A stretch of 64,000 nucleotides of DNA, from positions 1,426,001 to 1,490,000 of the forward strand of contig NZ_CP012914.1 in assembly GCF_001315015.1 (NCBI RefSeq). The letters run 5' to 3'. This stretch comes from Azospirillum brasilense (lineage in GTDB: Bacteria; Pseudomonadota; Alphaproteobacteria; Azospirillales; Azospirillaceae). This document shows, piece by piece, positions 1 to 8,404 of the stretch. The translations under genes and the position numbers were made by a program. How positions within the stretch are numbered: position 1 is the stretch's first letter; the number at the start of each line of letters is the position of its first letter. Below the pieces are notes generated by a model that was not told where the DNA came from, did not search any database, and saw only the letters and a program-made list of their open reading frames with translations.

Positions 1-1338
1 GTCCGCGAAAGCTACGCCGACATCGGCCTGATGCGCGAGCGCGGCCTGTCCTGGGCCGAGATTTCCGACGTGCTGGCGAAGCTGGGCGTCACCGCCCGCG
101 ACAACCAGCCGATCTCGCCCGTTACCCTGCGCTCCGCCTTCTTCCTCGTGGGGAACGAAGGGCGCGACGGCGGCGCGGACGGGGAGGAGGAGCGTGAGAC
201 GACCCCGCGCGAGACTCTGGACGCGGTGCACCGCGCCGCTCTTGCCGCCGGACAGCCTGATGCCGTCGAGCCGGACGACACCGAGGATGCGGCCGCTGAT
301 CCGGAAGCGGAACTCGTCCCCGCTTTGGAGCCTGAACCGGATGCCGATCCGGAACCGGCTCCCGAAGAAGTTTCGCCGGACCCCGCTCCCGCTCCGGCGC
401 TGCCGGTGACGCCCCTCGCGGAGCCCGCCAAATCTCTGGACGAGCCGGCTCCAATTCCCCAGGAACCGATCCTTCGCGTTTCAACACCTCAAGATTCGAC
501 AACGAACACACCCTGGAAAGGCGATCGCATGCTGGGCACCATCTTCGTTCTCAACGACCGCGGTGGCGTCGGCAAGACGCTGCTGTCTCACCACCTGATG
601 GCGACCGCCATGCTCGAAGGCCTTCAGCTCAAGGTCGTCGAATATGAGGTGAACGAGCGCCTGAACCGCCTGTTCGGTCCGGAGGTGGTGGAGCACCGCC
701 GCATCACCCAGGACTTCATGAACATGATGGGTTCGGGCGATGGCTTCTACGAGTTCTGGGACCAGATCGGTCCGGAGCTGCAGCGCGGCGGCCGCCTCTA
801 CGACTTCGGCGGCAACATCTCCCAGTGGTTCTTCAACTGGGCCGAGGTGTCGGGCTTCGACTACTATGTCGGCGAGGGCGAGCGGCTGACCTTCATGGTG
901 CCGGTCACCGTCGATCTGGCCTCGCTGTCCACCGGCATGAACACGCTGGAGCGCATCGCCACCATCGCTCCGAAGGCCAAGCGCGTCCTGGTCGAGAACG
1001 GCTTTTCCGGTCCCTTCTCGCAGCTCGACGACAGCCAGTACGCCCGCCGCAAGGCGGAGATGGTGGAGCGCGAGGGCGTGGAGGTCATCTCCATGGCCCC
1101 CTGCACGGCCCCGGCCTGGGCGCGCCTGACCGGCCACCGCATCGACGAGGTGGCGCAGATGACCCGCGAGGATCTTGTGAAGCTGGGCATGACCCCGCCG
1201 GTCGCCTCGCGCTCGCTGATCATCATCCACGAGTGGCTGCGCACGATGCGGCAGGCGCTGTCGCCCTACTTGCGCGACGCCTTCAACCAGTCCTCCGGGC
1301 CGGCCGCCAAGACCGGCGCCCGTCAGGGCGCGCTCTGA
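1..1338 (+). CDS. ParA-like P-loop ATPase with N-terminal helical/HTH-like region (5' end outside window)
   Basis: The frame is open from base 1, so the true start probably lies upstream; 445 codons are visible. Residues 1-55 form a short helical region reminiscent of helix-turn-helix segments of plasmid accessory proteins (RESYADIGLMRERGLSW...). A long Ala/Pro/Glu-rich linker follows (about 60-170). The C-terminal part is a P-loop domain beginning IFVLNDRGGVGKT, a ParA/MinD-like Walker A with GKT at about 191-193. The rest of the ATPase domain is divergent and I cannot place Walker B with confidence. An in-frame ATG at 529 has a strong Shine-Dalgarno (GGAAAGG, 515-521), so the ATPase may also be made alone (269 aa). 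Role inferred: cargo positioning or partitioning; no ParB-like partner is visible. Confidence 0.6.
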   Translation, partial: VRESYADIGLMRERGLSWAEISDVLAKLGVTARDNQPISPVTLRSAFFLVGNEGRDGGADGEEERETTPRETLDAVHRAALAAGQPDAVEPDDTEDAAADPEAELVPALEPEPDADPEPAPEEVSPDPAPAPALPVTPLAEPAKSLDEPAPIPQEPILRVSTPQDSTTNTPWKGDRMLGTIFVLNDRGGVGKTLLSHHLMATAMLEGLQLKVVEYEVNERLNRLFGPEVVEHRRITQDFMNMMGSGDGFYEFWDQIGPELQRGGRLYDFGGNISQWFFNWAEVSGFDYYVGEGERLTFMVPVTVDLASLSTGMNTLERIATIAPKAKRVLVENGFSGPFSQLDDSQYARRKAEMVEREGVEVISMAPCTAPAWARLTGHRIDEVAQMTREDLVKLGMTPPVASRSLIIIHEWLRTMRQALSPYLRDAFNQSSGPAAKTGARQGAL

Positions 1339-1390
1339 GAAAATCGCCGTCAGGGCGCACTCTGAGCGGACCGCGCATCGCCAGCATGCG

Positions 1391-1425
1391 GAAACGGGGG
1401 CCTTCGCGGCCCCCGTTTCTTTTTG
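1391..1425 (+). terminator. Rho-independent terminator after the ParA-like gene
   Basis: A perfect 12-bp stem (arms 1391-1402 and 1408-1419, loop TTCGC) is followed by a T run. It lies between the ParA-like gene and the convergent hydrolase gene, so it may serve both. The 3' arm plus T run is duplicated immediately downstream (17-bp unit 1410-1426 repeated at 1427-1443). Confidence 0.85.
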
Positions 1426-1443
1426 CCCCCCGTTTCTTTTTGC
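1410..1443. repeat. 17-bp tandem duplication at a terminator
   Basis: The unit CCCCCGTTTCTTTTTGC occurs twice head-to-tail (1410-1426 and 1427-1443). The first copy is the 3' half of the terminator hairpin. It looks like a slippage duplication; the second copy has no 5' partner stem. Confidence 0.9.
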
Positions 1444-1455
1444 CTAACGAAGACG

Positions 1456-2235
1456 TTACGCGAAGGCTTCGACCAGCGCGGCGAACTCCTGCGGGCGTTC
1501 GGCGTGCAGCCAGTGGCCGGCGCCCTCGATCATCTCGATCGCGGCCTTGGGGAAGTGGCGGCGAATGGCGGCGTGGTTCTCCGGCACGATGTAGTCGGAC
1601 CGGGTTCCGCCGATGAACAGGGTGGGGCCGTCGTACCGGGCGTCGCCGAGATCCGGGAAGCCGATCAGGTCGCTCATGCGGGCGCCGATGGCGTCGAGGT
1701 TGATCCGCCAGTGAAACGACCCTTGCTCCAGAACGAGATTCTGCAGCAGGAAGGAACGCAGGGGGGCTTCCGGCACCGCGTCCACAAGCTGCGCCTCGAC
1801 CTCGGAGCGGCGGGTGCAGCCGTCCAGCTTGGCCTGCTTCATCGCCGCCACGAAGGGGGCGTGGGTGTGGGTATAGGCGACCGGCGCGATGTCGGCCACG
1901 GCGAGACGCTCCACCCGGTCGGGATGGGTCAGCGCCAGCGTCATCGCCACCTTGCCGCCCATGGAGTGGCCGACCACCGACGCCCGTGCGAAGCCGCGGT
2001 CGTCGAGGAAGCGCAGCACGTCCGCGGCCATCGCCGGGTAGGTCATCTCGTCCGACCAGGGGGCGCCGCCGTGGTTGCGCAGGTCCAGCGCGTAGACCCG
2101 GTGCCGCTCCGCGAAGCGTTTCGCCAGGGTCTGCCAGTTGCGCGCCGACCCGAACAGGCCGTGCAGGACCAGCAGGGGGGTGCCGCCGTTCGCTTCGCCG
2201 GCTTCCAGATAGGTGAGGGGAAGACCCTGGGCCAT
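1456..2235 (-). CDS. Alpha/beta hydrolase (YbfF-type esterase)
   Basis: This 259-residue protein has the usual alpha/beta-hydrolase layout. It has an HGLFGS oxyanion-hole motif at about 25-30, the nucleophile elbow GHSMGG with Ser91, and a C-terminal catalytic His in GAGHWLHAERP. Overall pattern and length match the YbfF/acyl-CoA-like esterase branch (family knowledge). It has no signal peptide, so it is probably cytosolic. The ATG start at 2235 gives a complete N-terminus. It converges with the ParA-like gene and is divergent from murJ (172-bp gap). The substrate cannot be read from sequence. Confidence 0.85.
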   Translation of the reverse strand: MAQGLPLTYLEAGEANGGTPLLVLHGLFGSARNWQTLAKRFAERHRVYALDLRNHGGAPWSDEMTYPAMAADVLRFLDDRGFARASVVGHSMGGKVAMTLALTHPDRVERLAVADIAPVAYTHTHAPFVAAMKQAKLDGCTRRSEVEAQLVDAVPEAPLRSFLLQNLVLEQGSFHWRINLDAIGARMSDLIGFPDLGDARYDGPTLFIGGTRSDYIVPENHAAIRRHFPKAAIEMIEGAGHWLHAERPQEFAALVEAFA

Positions 2236-2407
2236 GGACGTTCCGCTTGTCTGAAGGTGGGTGGAGAGGACAATGGGTGGGCGGCGATCCTAGCAGACCG
2301 TTTCCGCCCGCCGCCTTCAAATTCCACACGGTCTGGCATGCCGAAAGGCGTGACGCCGGCGGGGAAAACGCTAGGATGGCGCCGCCCATCAGAGGACCCG
2401 TACCACC

Positions 2408-3958
2408 GTGCTCCGCAACATCCTGTCCGTCGGCGGGCTGACGCTGGTCAGCCGCGTCCTTGGCTTCCTGCGCGACGTTCTGACCGCCGCGCTGCTCGGC
2501 GCCGGGCCGGTGGCCGACGCCTTCTTCGTGGCGTTCCGCCTGCCCAACCATTTCCGCGCCTTGTTCGCCGAGGGGGCCTTCAACTCGGCCTTCGTGCCGC
2601 TGTTCTCCGCCAAGCTGGTGCAGGACGGGCAGACCGCCGCCAAGCGCTTCGCCGAGGAGGTGATGAGCCTGCTGCTGGCGGTGCAGCTGCTGTTCCTGGC
2701 CGGCATCCTGGCGATCATGCCGCAGTTCATGACGGTCTTCGCGCCGGGCTTCTCGGACGAGCCGGAGAAGTTCCGGCTGGCCGTCCTGTTCACCAGCATC
2801 ACCTTCCCGTACCTGCTGTTCATCTCGCTGGAATCGCTGCTCGCCGGCGTGCTCAACAGCATGGGGCGGTTCGGGGCGGCGGCGGCGGCGCCGATCCTGC
2901 TGAACCTGTGCCTGATCGCGGCGATGGTGCTGGCCGCGCCGCTGATGCCCACGGTCGGCCACGCCCTGTCCTGGGGCGTCTTCGCCGCCGGGCTGGCGCA
3001 GTTCCTGTACCTGTATTGGGAGGCGAGCCGGGCCGGGATGGGGCTGCGGCTGCCACTGCCGCGCCTGACGCCGGACGTGAAGCGGTTCCTGACCGTGCTG
3101 GGCCCGGCGGCGCTGGGATCCGGCCTGACGCAGATCAACCTGTTCGTCGACACGCTGATCGCCTCGCTGCTGCCGACCGGGGCGGTGTCCTACCTCTACT
3201 ACGCGGACCGGCTGAACCAACTGCCGCTGGGCGTCATCGGGATCGCGGTCGGGACCGTTCTGCTTCCGGAAATGGCACGGCGCATCAAGGGCGGCGACGA
3301 GCCGGGCGCGGTGGAGAGCCAGAACCGGGCGGTGGAACTGTCGCTGGTGCTGACCCTGCCGGCCGCCGCCGCCTTCCTGGTCGCCGGCCTGCCCATCGTG
3401 TCGGTGCTGTTCCAGCACGGCGCCTTCGGCCCGACCGACGCGGCGCAGTCCGCCGCCACGCTGCAGGCCTACGCGCTGGGGCTGCCGGCCTTCGTGGTGA
3501 TCCGCAGCCTCGTCAACGGCTTCTACGCCCGGCACGACACGGCGACCCCGGTGCGGGTGGCGCTGGCCGCGACGGCGGTCAACGTGGCGCTGAAGCTGGC
3601 CCTGATGGGACCGCTGGCCCAGGTCGGGCTGGCGGTGGCGACCTCCGTCGCCGCCTGGGTCAACGCCGGGCTGCTGGCGTGGCTGCTGACCCGCCGCGGG
3701 CTGTTCAAGGCCGATGCCCGGCTGCTGCGCAACCTGCCGCGCATGGCCATCGCGGCGCTCGCCATGGGCGGCACGCTGTGGCTGGTGCAAACCCAGCTCT
3801 CGCCCTGGCTGACCGCCCATGGGCTGTTCGAGCGTCTGGGCGGGCTGGTGTTGCTGGGCCTTGCCGGCCTGCTGGTCTACGCGGTGCTGGCGGTCGCGCT
3901 GGGCCTGCTGCGCCGGTCGGACCTCGGGCGGTTCCGCCGGCGCCGCAAGAGCGTTTAA
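2408..3958 (+). CDS. murJ: Lipid II flippase MurJ (MviN)
   Basis: The 516-residue polytopic protein opens with LTLVSRVLGFLRDVLTAALLG and then FRLPNHFRALFAEGAFNSAF, the N-terminal signature of MurJ/MviN, and has about 14 hydrophobic segments throughout. MurJ flips lipid II across the inner membrane for peptidoglycan synthesis (established family function). The start is GTG at 2408; no ATG gives a better N-terminus. The stop is 3 bp from the stop of the convergent sulfurtransferase gene. The C-terminus ends in a basic cytoplasmic tail (RFRRRRKSV). Confidence 0.96.
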   Translation: MLRNILSVGGLTLVSRVLGFLRDVLTAALLGAGPVADAFFVAFRLPNHFRALFAEGAFNSAFVPLFSAKLVQDGQTAAKRFAEEVMSLLLAVQLLFLAGILAIMPQFMTVFAPGFSDEPEKFRLAVLFTSITFPYLLFISLESLLAGVLNSMGRFGAAAAAPILLNLCLIAAMVLAAPLMPTVGHALSWGVFAAGLAQFLYLYWEASRAGMGLRLPLPRLTPDVKRFLTVLGPAALGSGLTQINLFVDTLIASLLPTGAVSYLYYADRLNQLPLGVIGIAVGTVLLPEMARRIKGGDEPGAVESQNRAVELSLVLTLPAAAAFLVAGLPIVSVLFQHGAFGPTDAAQSAATLQAYALGLPAFVVIRSLVNGFYARHDTATPVRVALAATAVNVALKLALMGPLAQVGLAVATSVAAWVNAGLLAWLLTRRGLFKADARLLRNLPRMAIAALAMGGTLWLVQTQLSPWLTAHGLFERLGGLVLLGLAGLLVYAVLAVALGLLRRSDLGRFRRRRKSV

Positions 3959-3961
3959 CGC

Positions 3962-4804
3962 TTAAGCCGCCGGCCCGTTCTTGACCGGGCGGGCCGGGTC
4001 GGCGGTCCATTCCGACATCGACCCGTCATAGAGGCGGACCCCATCGATCCCCGCCACCTCGCTCAGCGCGAACCAGGACACCGAGGCGAGGTGGCCGGTG
4101 TTGCAGAAGGTGATCGTCGCGTCGCCCGTCCCGGCCTGATCCGCCAGCGCCTTCACCGCGTCGGCGGGGAGGAAGCGCTTCTCGGCGGCGGAGTAGAAGG
4201 CGCCGTTCTCGATCAGCACCGCCCCCGGCAGCGTGCCCGGAACGCGGGCTTGCGGGCTCTTGGCCTTGCCCTCGAACTGCTCGGCGGAGCGAGAATCCAG
4301 AAGCGGGACGGAGCCGCCGGTCACCGCCGCCACGACCACGGGCAGGGGCGCGCGCAAGTCCTCGCGGGGGGCTGCGGTGAAAGTGGTGGCGGGGCGGGTC
4401 GCGGCAGCCGTGACGACGGGATGGCCGGCGTCGCTCCAGGCGACGAAGCCGCCGTCCAGCACCGACACGCGGTCATGGCCCAGCGTCTTGAAGGTCCAAT
4501 AGACGCGCGTCGCGTTTCCCATGTCGGCGGCGCTGAGACCACTGGCGACCAGAACGACGTGGTCCCCGTTGCCGATTCCCAGCCTACCGATCAGACCTTC
4601 CAGAACGGCGGTCTCGGGCAGCAGGCCCGGCACCCCGTCCACCGTCGCCCGCCAGCCGGCCTTGGCGTAGTCGGAATGGATCGAGCCGGGGATGAAGCCG
4701 CCCGACGGCGGCGTGCGCACGTCCAGAACCACGAGGTCGGGGCGGTCGAGGGCGCCCTTCAGCCAGGCGCTGTCCACCAGCGGGCGTTGGGAATCGGTCG
4801 TCAT
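3962..4804 (-). CDS. sseA: 3-mercaptopyruvate/thiosulfate sulfurtransferase (two-domain rhodanese)
   Basis: The 280-residue protein consists of two rhodanese domains. The first (about 10-130) is the inactive copy; the second carries the active-site loop CNTGHLA with Cys234. Such enzymes transfer sulfur from 3-mercaptopyruvate or thiosulfate to an acceptor. The loop (C-x-T-G-H-x-A) is that of the alphaproteobacterial SseA group; substrate preference is inferred. It converges with murJ almost stop to stop. There is a 196-bp gap to fliN on the other side. Confidence 0.9.
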   Translation of the reverse strand: MTTDSQRPLVDSAWLKGALDRPDLVVLDVRTPPSGGFIPGSIHSDYAKAGWRATVDGVPGLLPETAVLEGLIGRLGIGNGDHVVLVASGLSAADMGNATRVYWTFKTLGHDRVSVLDGGFVAWSDAGHPVVTAAATRPATTFTAAPREDLRAPLPVVVAAVTGGSVPLLDSRSAEQFEGKAKSPQARVPGTLPGAVLIENGAFYSAAEKRFLPADAVKALADQAGTGDATITFCNTGHLASVSWFALSEVAGIDGVRLYDGSMSEWTADPARPVKNGPAA

Positions 4805-5000
4805 GGCTCTGCCTTCGCGGCTGGTTTCACGTTTGGCAGGCAGGGTATCAACACATAGCGGCGCGGGAAAACCAAATCTGCGCTGTTGTTTCCCATCCTT
4901 GTCGCAGGGTGTCGCGACGGTCGCCGTTGCCCCGGCGCGCCTGGTGCGGTAACTCTAGTCGGTTGGAAGGGTCCGGTGACCCGGGGTGAAGGAGTGCGGC

Positions 5001-5303
5001 ATGGCCAACATCGACGATCTGCTGGGCGCCGGCTCGTCCGACGACATGAGCAGCGACGCCTTCGCCATCGGCGACGCGCCGGTCGAGATCAAGGTGGTCA
5101 TCGGCACGGCCATGCTGCGCGTCCGCGACCTTCTGAAGCTCGGCCGCGGCGCCGTCGTGGAATTGGACCGGCACCTGAAGGACCCGACCGACGTCTATGT
5201 GGAGGGCGTCCTCGTCGCCCGCGGCGAGGTGGTCATCGTGGACGACAAGATCGGTGTCACCCTGACCGACTTCGTGAAATCCAGCCGCGAGTGGAAGCGC
5301 TAA
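5001..5303 (+). CDS. fliN: Flagellar motor switch protein FliN
   Basis: The 100-residue protein has a short variable N-terminus and a SpoA/FliN domain (about 30-98) with VVIGTAMLRVRDLLKLGRGA and LVARGEVVIVDDKIGVTLTD, both typical of FliN. FliN sits in the C-ring with FliG and FliM and sets rotor direction. The ATG at 5001 is chosen because AAGGAG (4989-4994) lies 6 bases upstream; a GTG at 4986 would place this site inside the gene. No other flagellar gene is nearby, so this copy is outside any visible flagellar operon. Confidence 0.93.
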   Translation: MANIDDLLGAGSSDDMSSDAFAIGDAPVEIKVVIGTAMLRVRDLLKLGRGAVVELDRHLKDPTDVYVEGVLVARGEVVIVDDKIGVTLTDFVKSSREWKR

Positions 5304-5333
5304 GGTTTCAGCGCTTCGATGCGCTTGCGCAAT

Positions 5334-5377
5334 GACATGTTCCGGAAGCGAAACGACATGTTGCGCTCCCGGAACAT
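5334..5377. repeat. Inverted/direct repeat cluster between fliN and gapR-like gene
   Basis: Two copies of GACATGTT lie 21 bp apart (5334-5341 and 5355-5362). A 9-bp perfect inverted repeat, ATGTTCCGG/CCGGAACAT, spans 5337-5345 and 5369-5377. There is no T run, so it is not a classical terminator. It may be a protein-binding site or a bidirectional stem-loop between the convergent genes. Confidence 0.5.
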
Positions 5378-5410
5378 TCATGATGCGGCTTCGCAACGAT
5401 CCTTACGGCG

Positions 5411-5692
5411 TCACTCGGCCGGCTCGGGAACCACGATGTCCAGCGGTGTGCCGGTGGCGTGGGCGTAGAGCATCAGGTCGTTCAGCAGTTCGGCTTCCTG
5501 CTCGCCGGCGTCCTTGCGGCGGATGGCGACCAGCTTGTCGAGCGCCTTGATGTTGAAGCCGGCGGATTTGACCTCGCTGCGCAGGTCCTTCAGGTCGGCC
5601 TTCAGGCCGTCGATCTCGTCCATCAACCGCTCCATGCGGTCGGCGAACTGCTTCAATTGGTCGGCGGCGGTGATGTTGAAACCGGTCGTCAC
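5411..5692 (-). CDS. GapR/DUF2312 family nucleoid-associated protein
   Basis: This short gene encodes 93 residues starting at GTG 5692, with AAGGAG 11 bases upstream on the minus strand. The protein is a mostly helical DUF2312 domain: QLKQFADRMERLMDEIDGLK, then SEVKSAGFNIKALDKLVAIR and RKDAGEQEAE. This matches the GapR pattern of an N-terminal coiled coil followed by a GF(D/N)xKA motif. GapR of Caulobacter binds overtwisted DNA and helps replication and topoisomerase action (established). The C-terminus has an unusual extension, TGTPLDIVVPEPAE. The frame continues open upstream, but that part is antisense to dpaL and is not coding. Confidence 0.85.
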   Translation of the reverse strand: MTTGFNITAADQLKQFADRMERLMDEIDGLKADLKDLRSEVKSAGFNIKALDKLVAIRRKDAGEQEAELLNDLMLYAHATGTPLDIVVPEPAE

Positions 5693-5878
5693 GACGGAAC
5701 CATCTCCTTGAGGAACGGGGACCCCGCCGCCTTCGGCTTCCTGACCGGACCGCGGGGGAGGCGCTGTTAGCACAGCTCGCGGCGCTTTGTCCGGGGACAA
5801 CGCGCGTGGCTTGACGCGGCGTGGCCGGCAATGCTTTCGTGGCGGCGGCCGTCCTTGCGGCGCTGGAGAGCGAACACA

Positions 5879-7111
5879 ATGTCCGACCTGCCGCCGCTTG
5901 GCGCCCCGCGTCTCTTCTCGAATCCGCGCGCCGACACGGACCGGCCCTACGGGCCCGCGGAACGGGCGATCCTGAGCCGCGCCGCCTTCCAGGACGCGAT
6001 GAGCGAGATCGGCGCTTGGCCGGGCTACGCCCCGACCCCGCTGCGCTCGCTGAGCGGGCTGGCTCGCGCCGCCGGCATCGACCGCATCTGGTACAAGGAC
6101 GAGAGCAGCCGCTTCAACCTGCACAGCTTCAAGGCGCTGGGCGGCGCCTACGCCGTGCTGCGTCTTCTGGTGCGCGAGGTGCAGGCCCGCGTGCCCGGCG
6201 TGCCGGTGACCGCGCTCGATCTGGTGGTCGGGCGCTACGCCAAGGTGACCCGCGGCATCACGGTGACCACGGCAACCGATGGCAACCACGGCCGCTCCGT
6301 CGCCTGGGGCGCGCAGGTGTTCGGCTGCGGCTGCGTCATCTACATTCCCGGCAACTGCTCGCAAGGGCGGCAGCAGGCAATCGAAACCTTCGACGCCCGC
6401 GTCGTCCGCGTCGCCGGCAACTACGACGACGCGGTGCGGCAGGCCGCGGCGGACGCGCGGGAGCATGGCCGGCACGTCGTCTCCGACACCTCCTACACCG
6501 GCTACATGGACATCCCGCGCGACGTCATGCAGGGCTACACCGTGATGGTGGAGGAGGCGATCGGCCAGCTTCCGGCCAGCGAGCGCCCGACCCACGTCTT
6601 CGTGCAGGGCGGGGTGGGGGCCTTGCCCGCCGCCGTCTGCGGCCATCTGTGGGAAAGCTGGGGCCGCCAGCGCCCGCGCTTCGTGGTGGTGGAGCCGCAC
6701 GCCGCCGACTGCCTGTACCAGAGCGCCGTCAACGGCCGTCCGACGCCGTCCAAGGGCGACCTGGAGACGCTGATGGCCGGGCTGGCCTGCGGGGAGGTGT
6801 CCCTGCTGGCCTGGGCGATCCTGGAGCGCGGGGCCGACGATTTCCTGACCATCCCCGACGACGCGGCGGTGGCGACCATGCGTCTGCTGGCCGAGGGGCG
6901 GCACGGCGGGCGGCCCATCGTGGGCGGGGAGTCCGGCGTGGCGGGTCTGGCCGGCCTGCTCTGCGCCGCGGCGGACCCGGCGACCCGCGCCAGCCTGGGC
7001 CTCGCCCCGGACGCCCGCGTGCTGGTCTTCGGATCGGAAGGGGCCACCGACCCCGAGGTCTATGAGTCCCTGGTGGGCCGCAAGCCGGACGCGGTGCTGG
7101 GCAGCGCCTGA
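5879..7111 (+). CDS. dpaL: Diaminopropionate ammonia-lyase
   Basis: The 410-residue fold-type II PLP enzyme has the lysine motif SRFNLHSFKALGGAYA (Lys85), a glycine-rich loop TATDGNHGRSVAWGA and the C-terminal GESGVAGLAGL segment. These match 2,3-diaminopropionate ammonia-lyase (EC 4.3.1.15), which makes pyruvate and ammonia. The ATG at 5879 is preferred because it follows GGAGA. It is divergent from the gapR-like gene and is followed by an aminotransferase on the same strand, suggesting a small amino-acid-use cluster. Confidence 0.9.
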   Translation: MSDLPPLGAPRLFSNPRADTDRPYGPAERAILSRAAFQDAMSEIGAWPGYAPTPLRSLSGLARAAGIDRIWYKDESSRFNLHSFKALGGAYAVLRLLVREVQARVPGVPVTALDLVVGRYAKVTRGITVTTATDGNHGRSVAWGAQVFGCGCVIYIPGNCSQGRQQAIETFDARVVRVAGNYDDAVRQAAADAREHGRHVVSDTSYTGYMDIPRDVMQGYTVMVEEAIGQLPASERPTHVFVQGGVGALPAAVCGHLWESWGRQRPRFVVVEPHAADCLYQSAVNGRPTPSKGDLETLMAGLACGEVSLLAWAILERGADDFLTIPDDAAVATMRLLAEGRHGGRPIVGGESGVAGLAGLLCAAADPATRASLGLAPDARVLVFGSEGATDPEVYESLVGRKPDAVLGSA

Positions 7112-7213
7112 CCGTCTTGCGCGTTCTCCTGTTCTGGTCCCTTGCGCGAGCCCGGCGGGGCGGTCCACCATGCGCCCCATAAAAATCGGACCCCGCAGAC
7201 TGGACATCAGGGA

Positions 7214-8395
7214 ATGGACCGCAGAGACGTCAACCCGCTCGTCGCCGCCACCGAGGCCCCGCCCATCGCCGAGGCGTGGCGCTGGGTCGAGGGCCGCAGC
7301 TTTCCGGCGGACAAGCCGCTGATCGACCTCTGTCAGGCGGTGCCCGGCTATCCGCCGGCCGACGCGCTGACCGCCCATCTGGCCGAGCAGGTGCGGGCGC
7401 CGGACACGGCGCGCTACACCGCCATCGACGGCATCCCGCCTCTGACCGCCGCGCTGGCCCGGCGTACCGGATCGCTTTATGGCGGCGAGGTGACGGCGGG
7501 CGAGGTGCTCATCACCGCCGGCTGCAACCAGGCCTTCGCGGTGGCGGTGATGGGGCTGGCGCGGGCCGGCGACAACGTCATCCTGCCCGCCCCCTGGTAC
7601 TTCAATCACAAGATGACGCTGGACATGCTGGGCATCGAGGCCCGGCCGCTGGCGCTGCGCGAGGAGAACGGGCTGATCCCCGACCCGGCGGAGGCCGAGC
7701 GGCTGATCGACGCCGGCACCCGCGCGCTGGTGCTGATCTCCCCCAACAACCCGACCGGCGCCATCGCCCCGCCCGACGCCATCGCGGCGCTTTACGAGCT
7801 GTGCGAGCGGCGCGGTGTGAAGCTGCTGCTCGACGAGACCTACCGCGACTTTCCGGATTGGGAGGGGCGGGCGCCGCACGGGCTGTTCCAGCGACCGGGC
7901 TGGCAGCGGACCCTGGTCCAGCTCTACAGCTTTTCCAAGGTCTACAGCCTCGCCGGCTACCGGGTCGGCGCGGTCATCGCCGACGCCGGCCTGCTGTCCC
8001 AGGCGCGCAAGGTGATGGATTGCCTCGCCATCTGCGCCCCGCATGTCGGGCAGAAGGCGGCGCTGTACGGGCTGGAGAATCTCGACGGCTGGGTGGCGGA
8101 GAAGCGCGGCGACATCCTGGCCCGCGTCCACGCCTTCCAATCGGCGATGGAGGCCAGCGGCACCGGGTACCGCATCGCCAGCATCGGCGCCTATTTCGCC
8201 TATGTCCGGCATCCCTTCGCCGGCAAACGCGCCCACGACGTGGCCGAGGGACTGGCCCGCGATCACAACATCCTGTGCCTGCCCGGTTCCATGTTCGGTC
8301 CCGGCCAGGACGATTACCTGCGCTTCGCCTTCGCCAACGTCGACGCGGCGGTCATGCCGGAGATCGCCCGGCGTCTCGTCGAGAGTGAACGGTAA
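7214..8395 (+). CDS. Class I/II PLP-dependent aminotransferase
   Basis: This 393-residue fold-type I enzyme has SPNNPTGAIAPPDA at about 176-189, DETYRDF for cofactor binding, and the PLP lysine in SFSKVYSLAGYRVG (Lys242). It resembles aspartate/aromatic-type aminotransferases, but the substrate is not determinable. The ATG at 7214 (AGGGA just upstream) is chosen over upstream in-frame starts lacking a conserved N-terminus. It follows dpaL by about 100 bp and may be co-transcribed. It converges with the ClpP-fold gene (9-bp gap). Confidence 0.88.
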   Translation: MDRRDVNPLVAATEAPPIAEAWRWVEGRSFPADKPLIDLCQAVPGYPPADALTAHLAEQVRAPDTARYTAIDGIPPLTAALARRTGSLYGGEVTAGEVLITAGCNQAFAVAVMGLARAGDNVILPAPWYFNHKMTLDMLGIEARPLALREENGLIPDPAEAERLIDAGTRALVLISPNNPTGAIAPPDAIAALYELCERRGVKLLLDETYRDFPDWEGRAPHGLFQRPGWQRTLVQLYSFSKVYSLAGYRVGAVIADAGLLSQARKVMDCLAICAPHVGQKAALYGLENLDGWVAEKRGDILARVHAFQSAMEASGTGYRIASIGAYFAYVRHPFAGKRAHDVAEGLARDHNILCLPGSMFGPGQDDYLRFAFANVDAAVMPEIARRLVESER

Positions 8396-8404
8396 AACAG
8401 CCGG

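Noticed and set aside
1283..3820. Long minus-strand open frame across hydrolase and murJ
   Set aside because: Residue composition is a GC shadow, and both real genes in the region have clear family motifs.
5693..8266. Very long open frame on the minus strand extending the gapR-like gene upstream
   Set aside because: It is antisense to the ammonia-lyase and aminotransferase genes; its residues are low-complexity Arg/Gly/Ala typical of shadow frames in GC-rich DNA.
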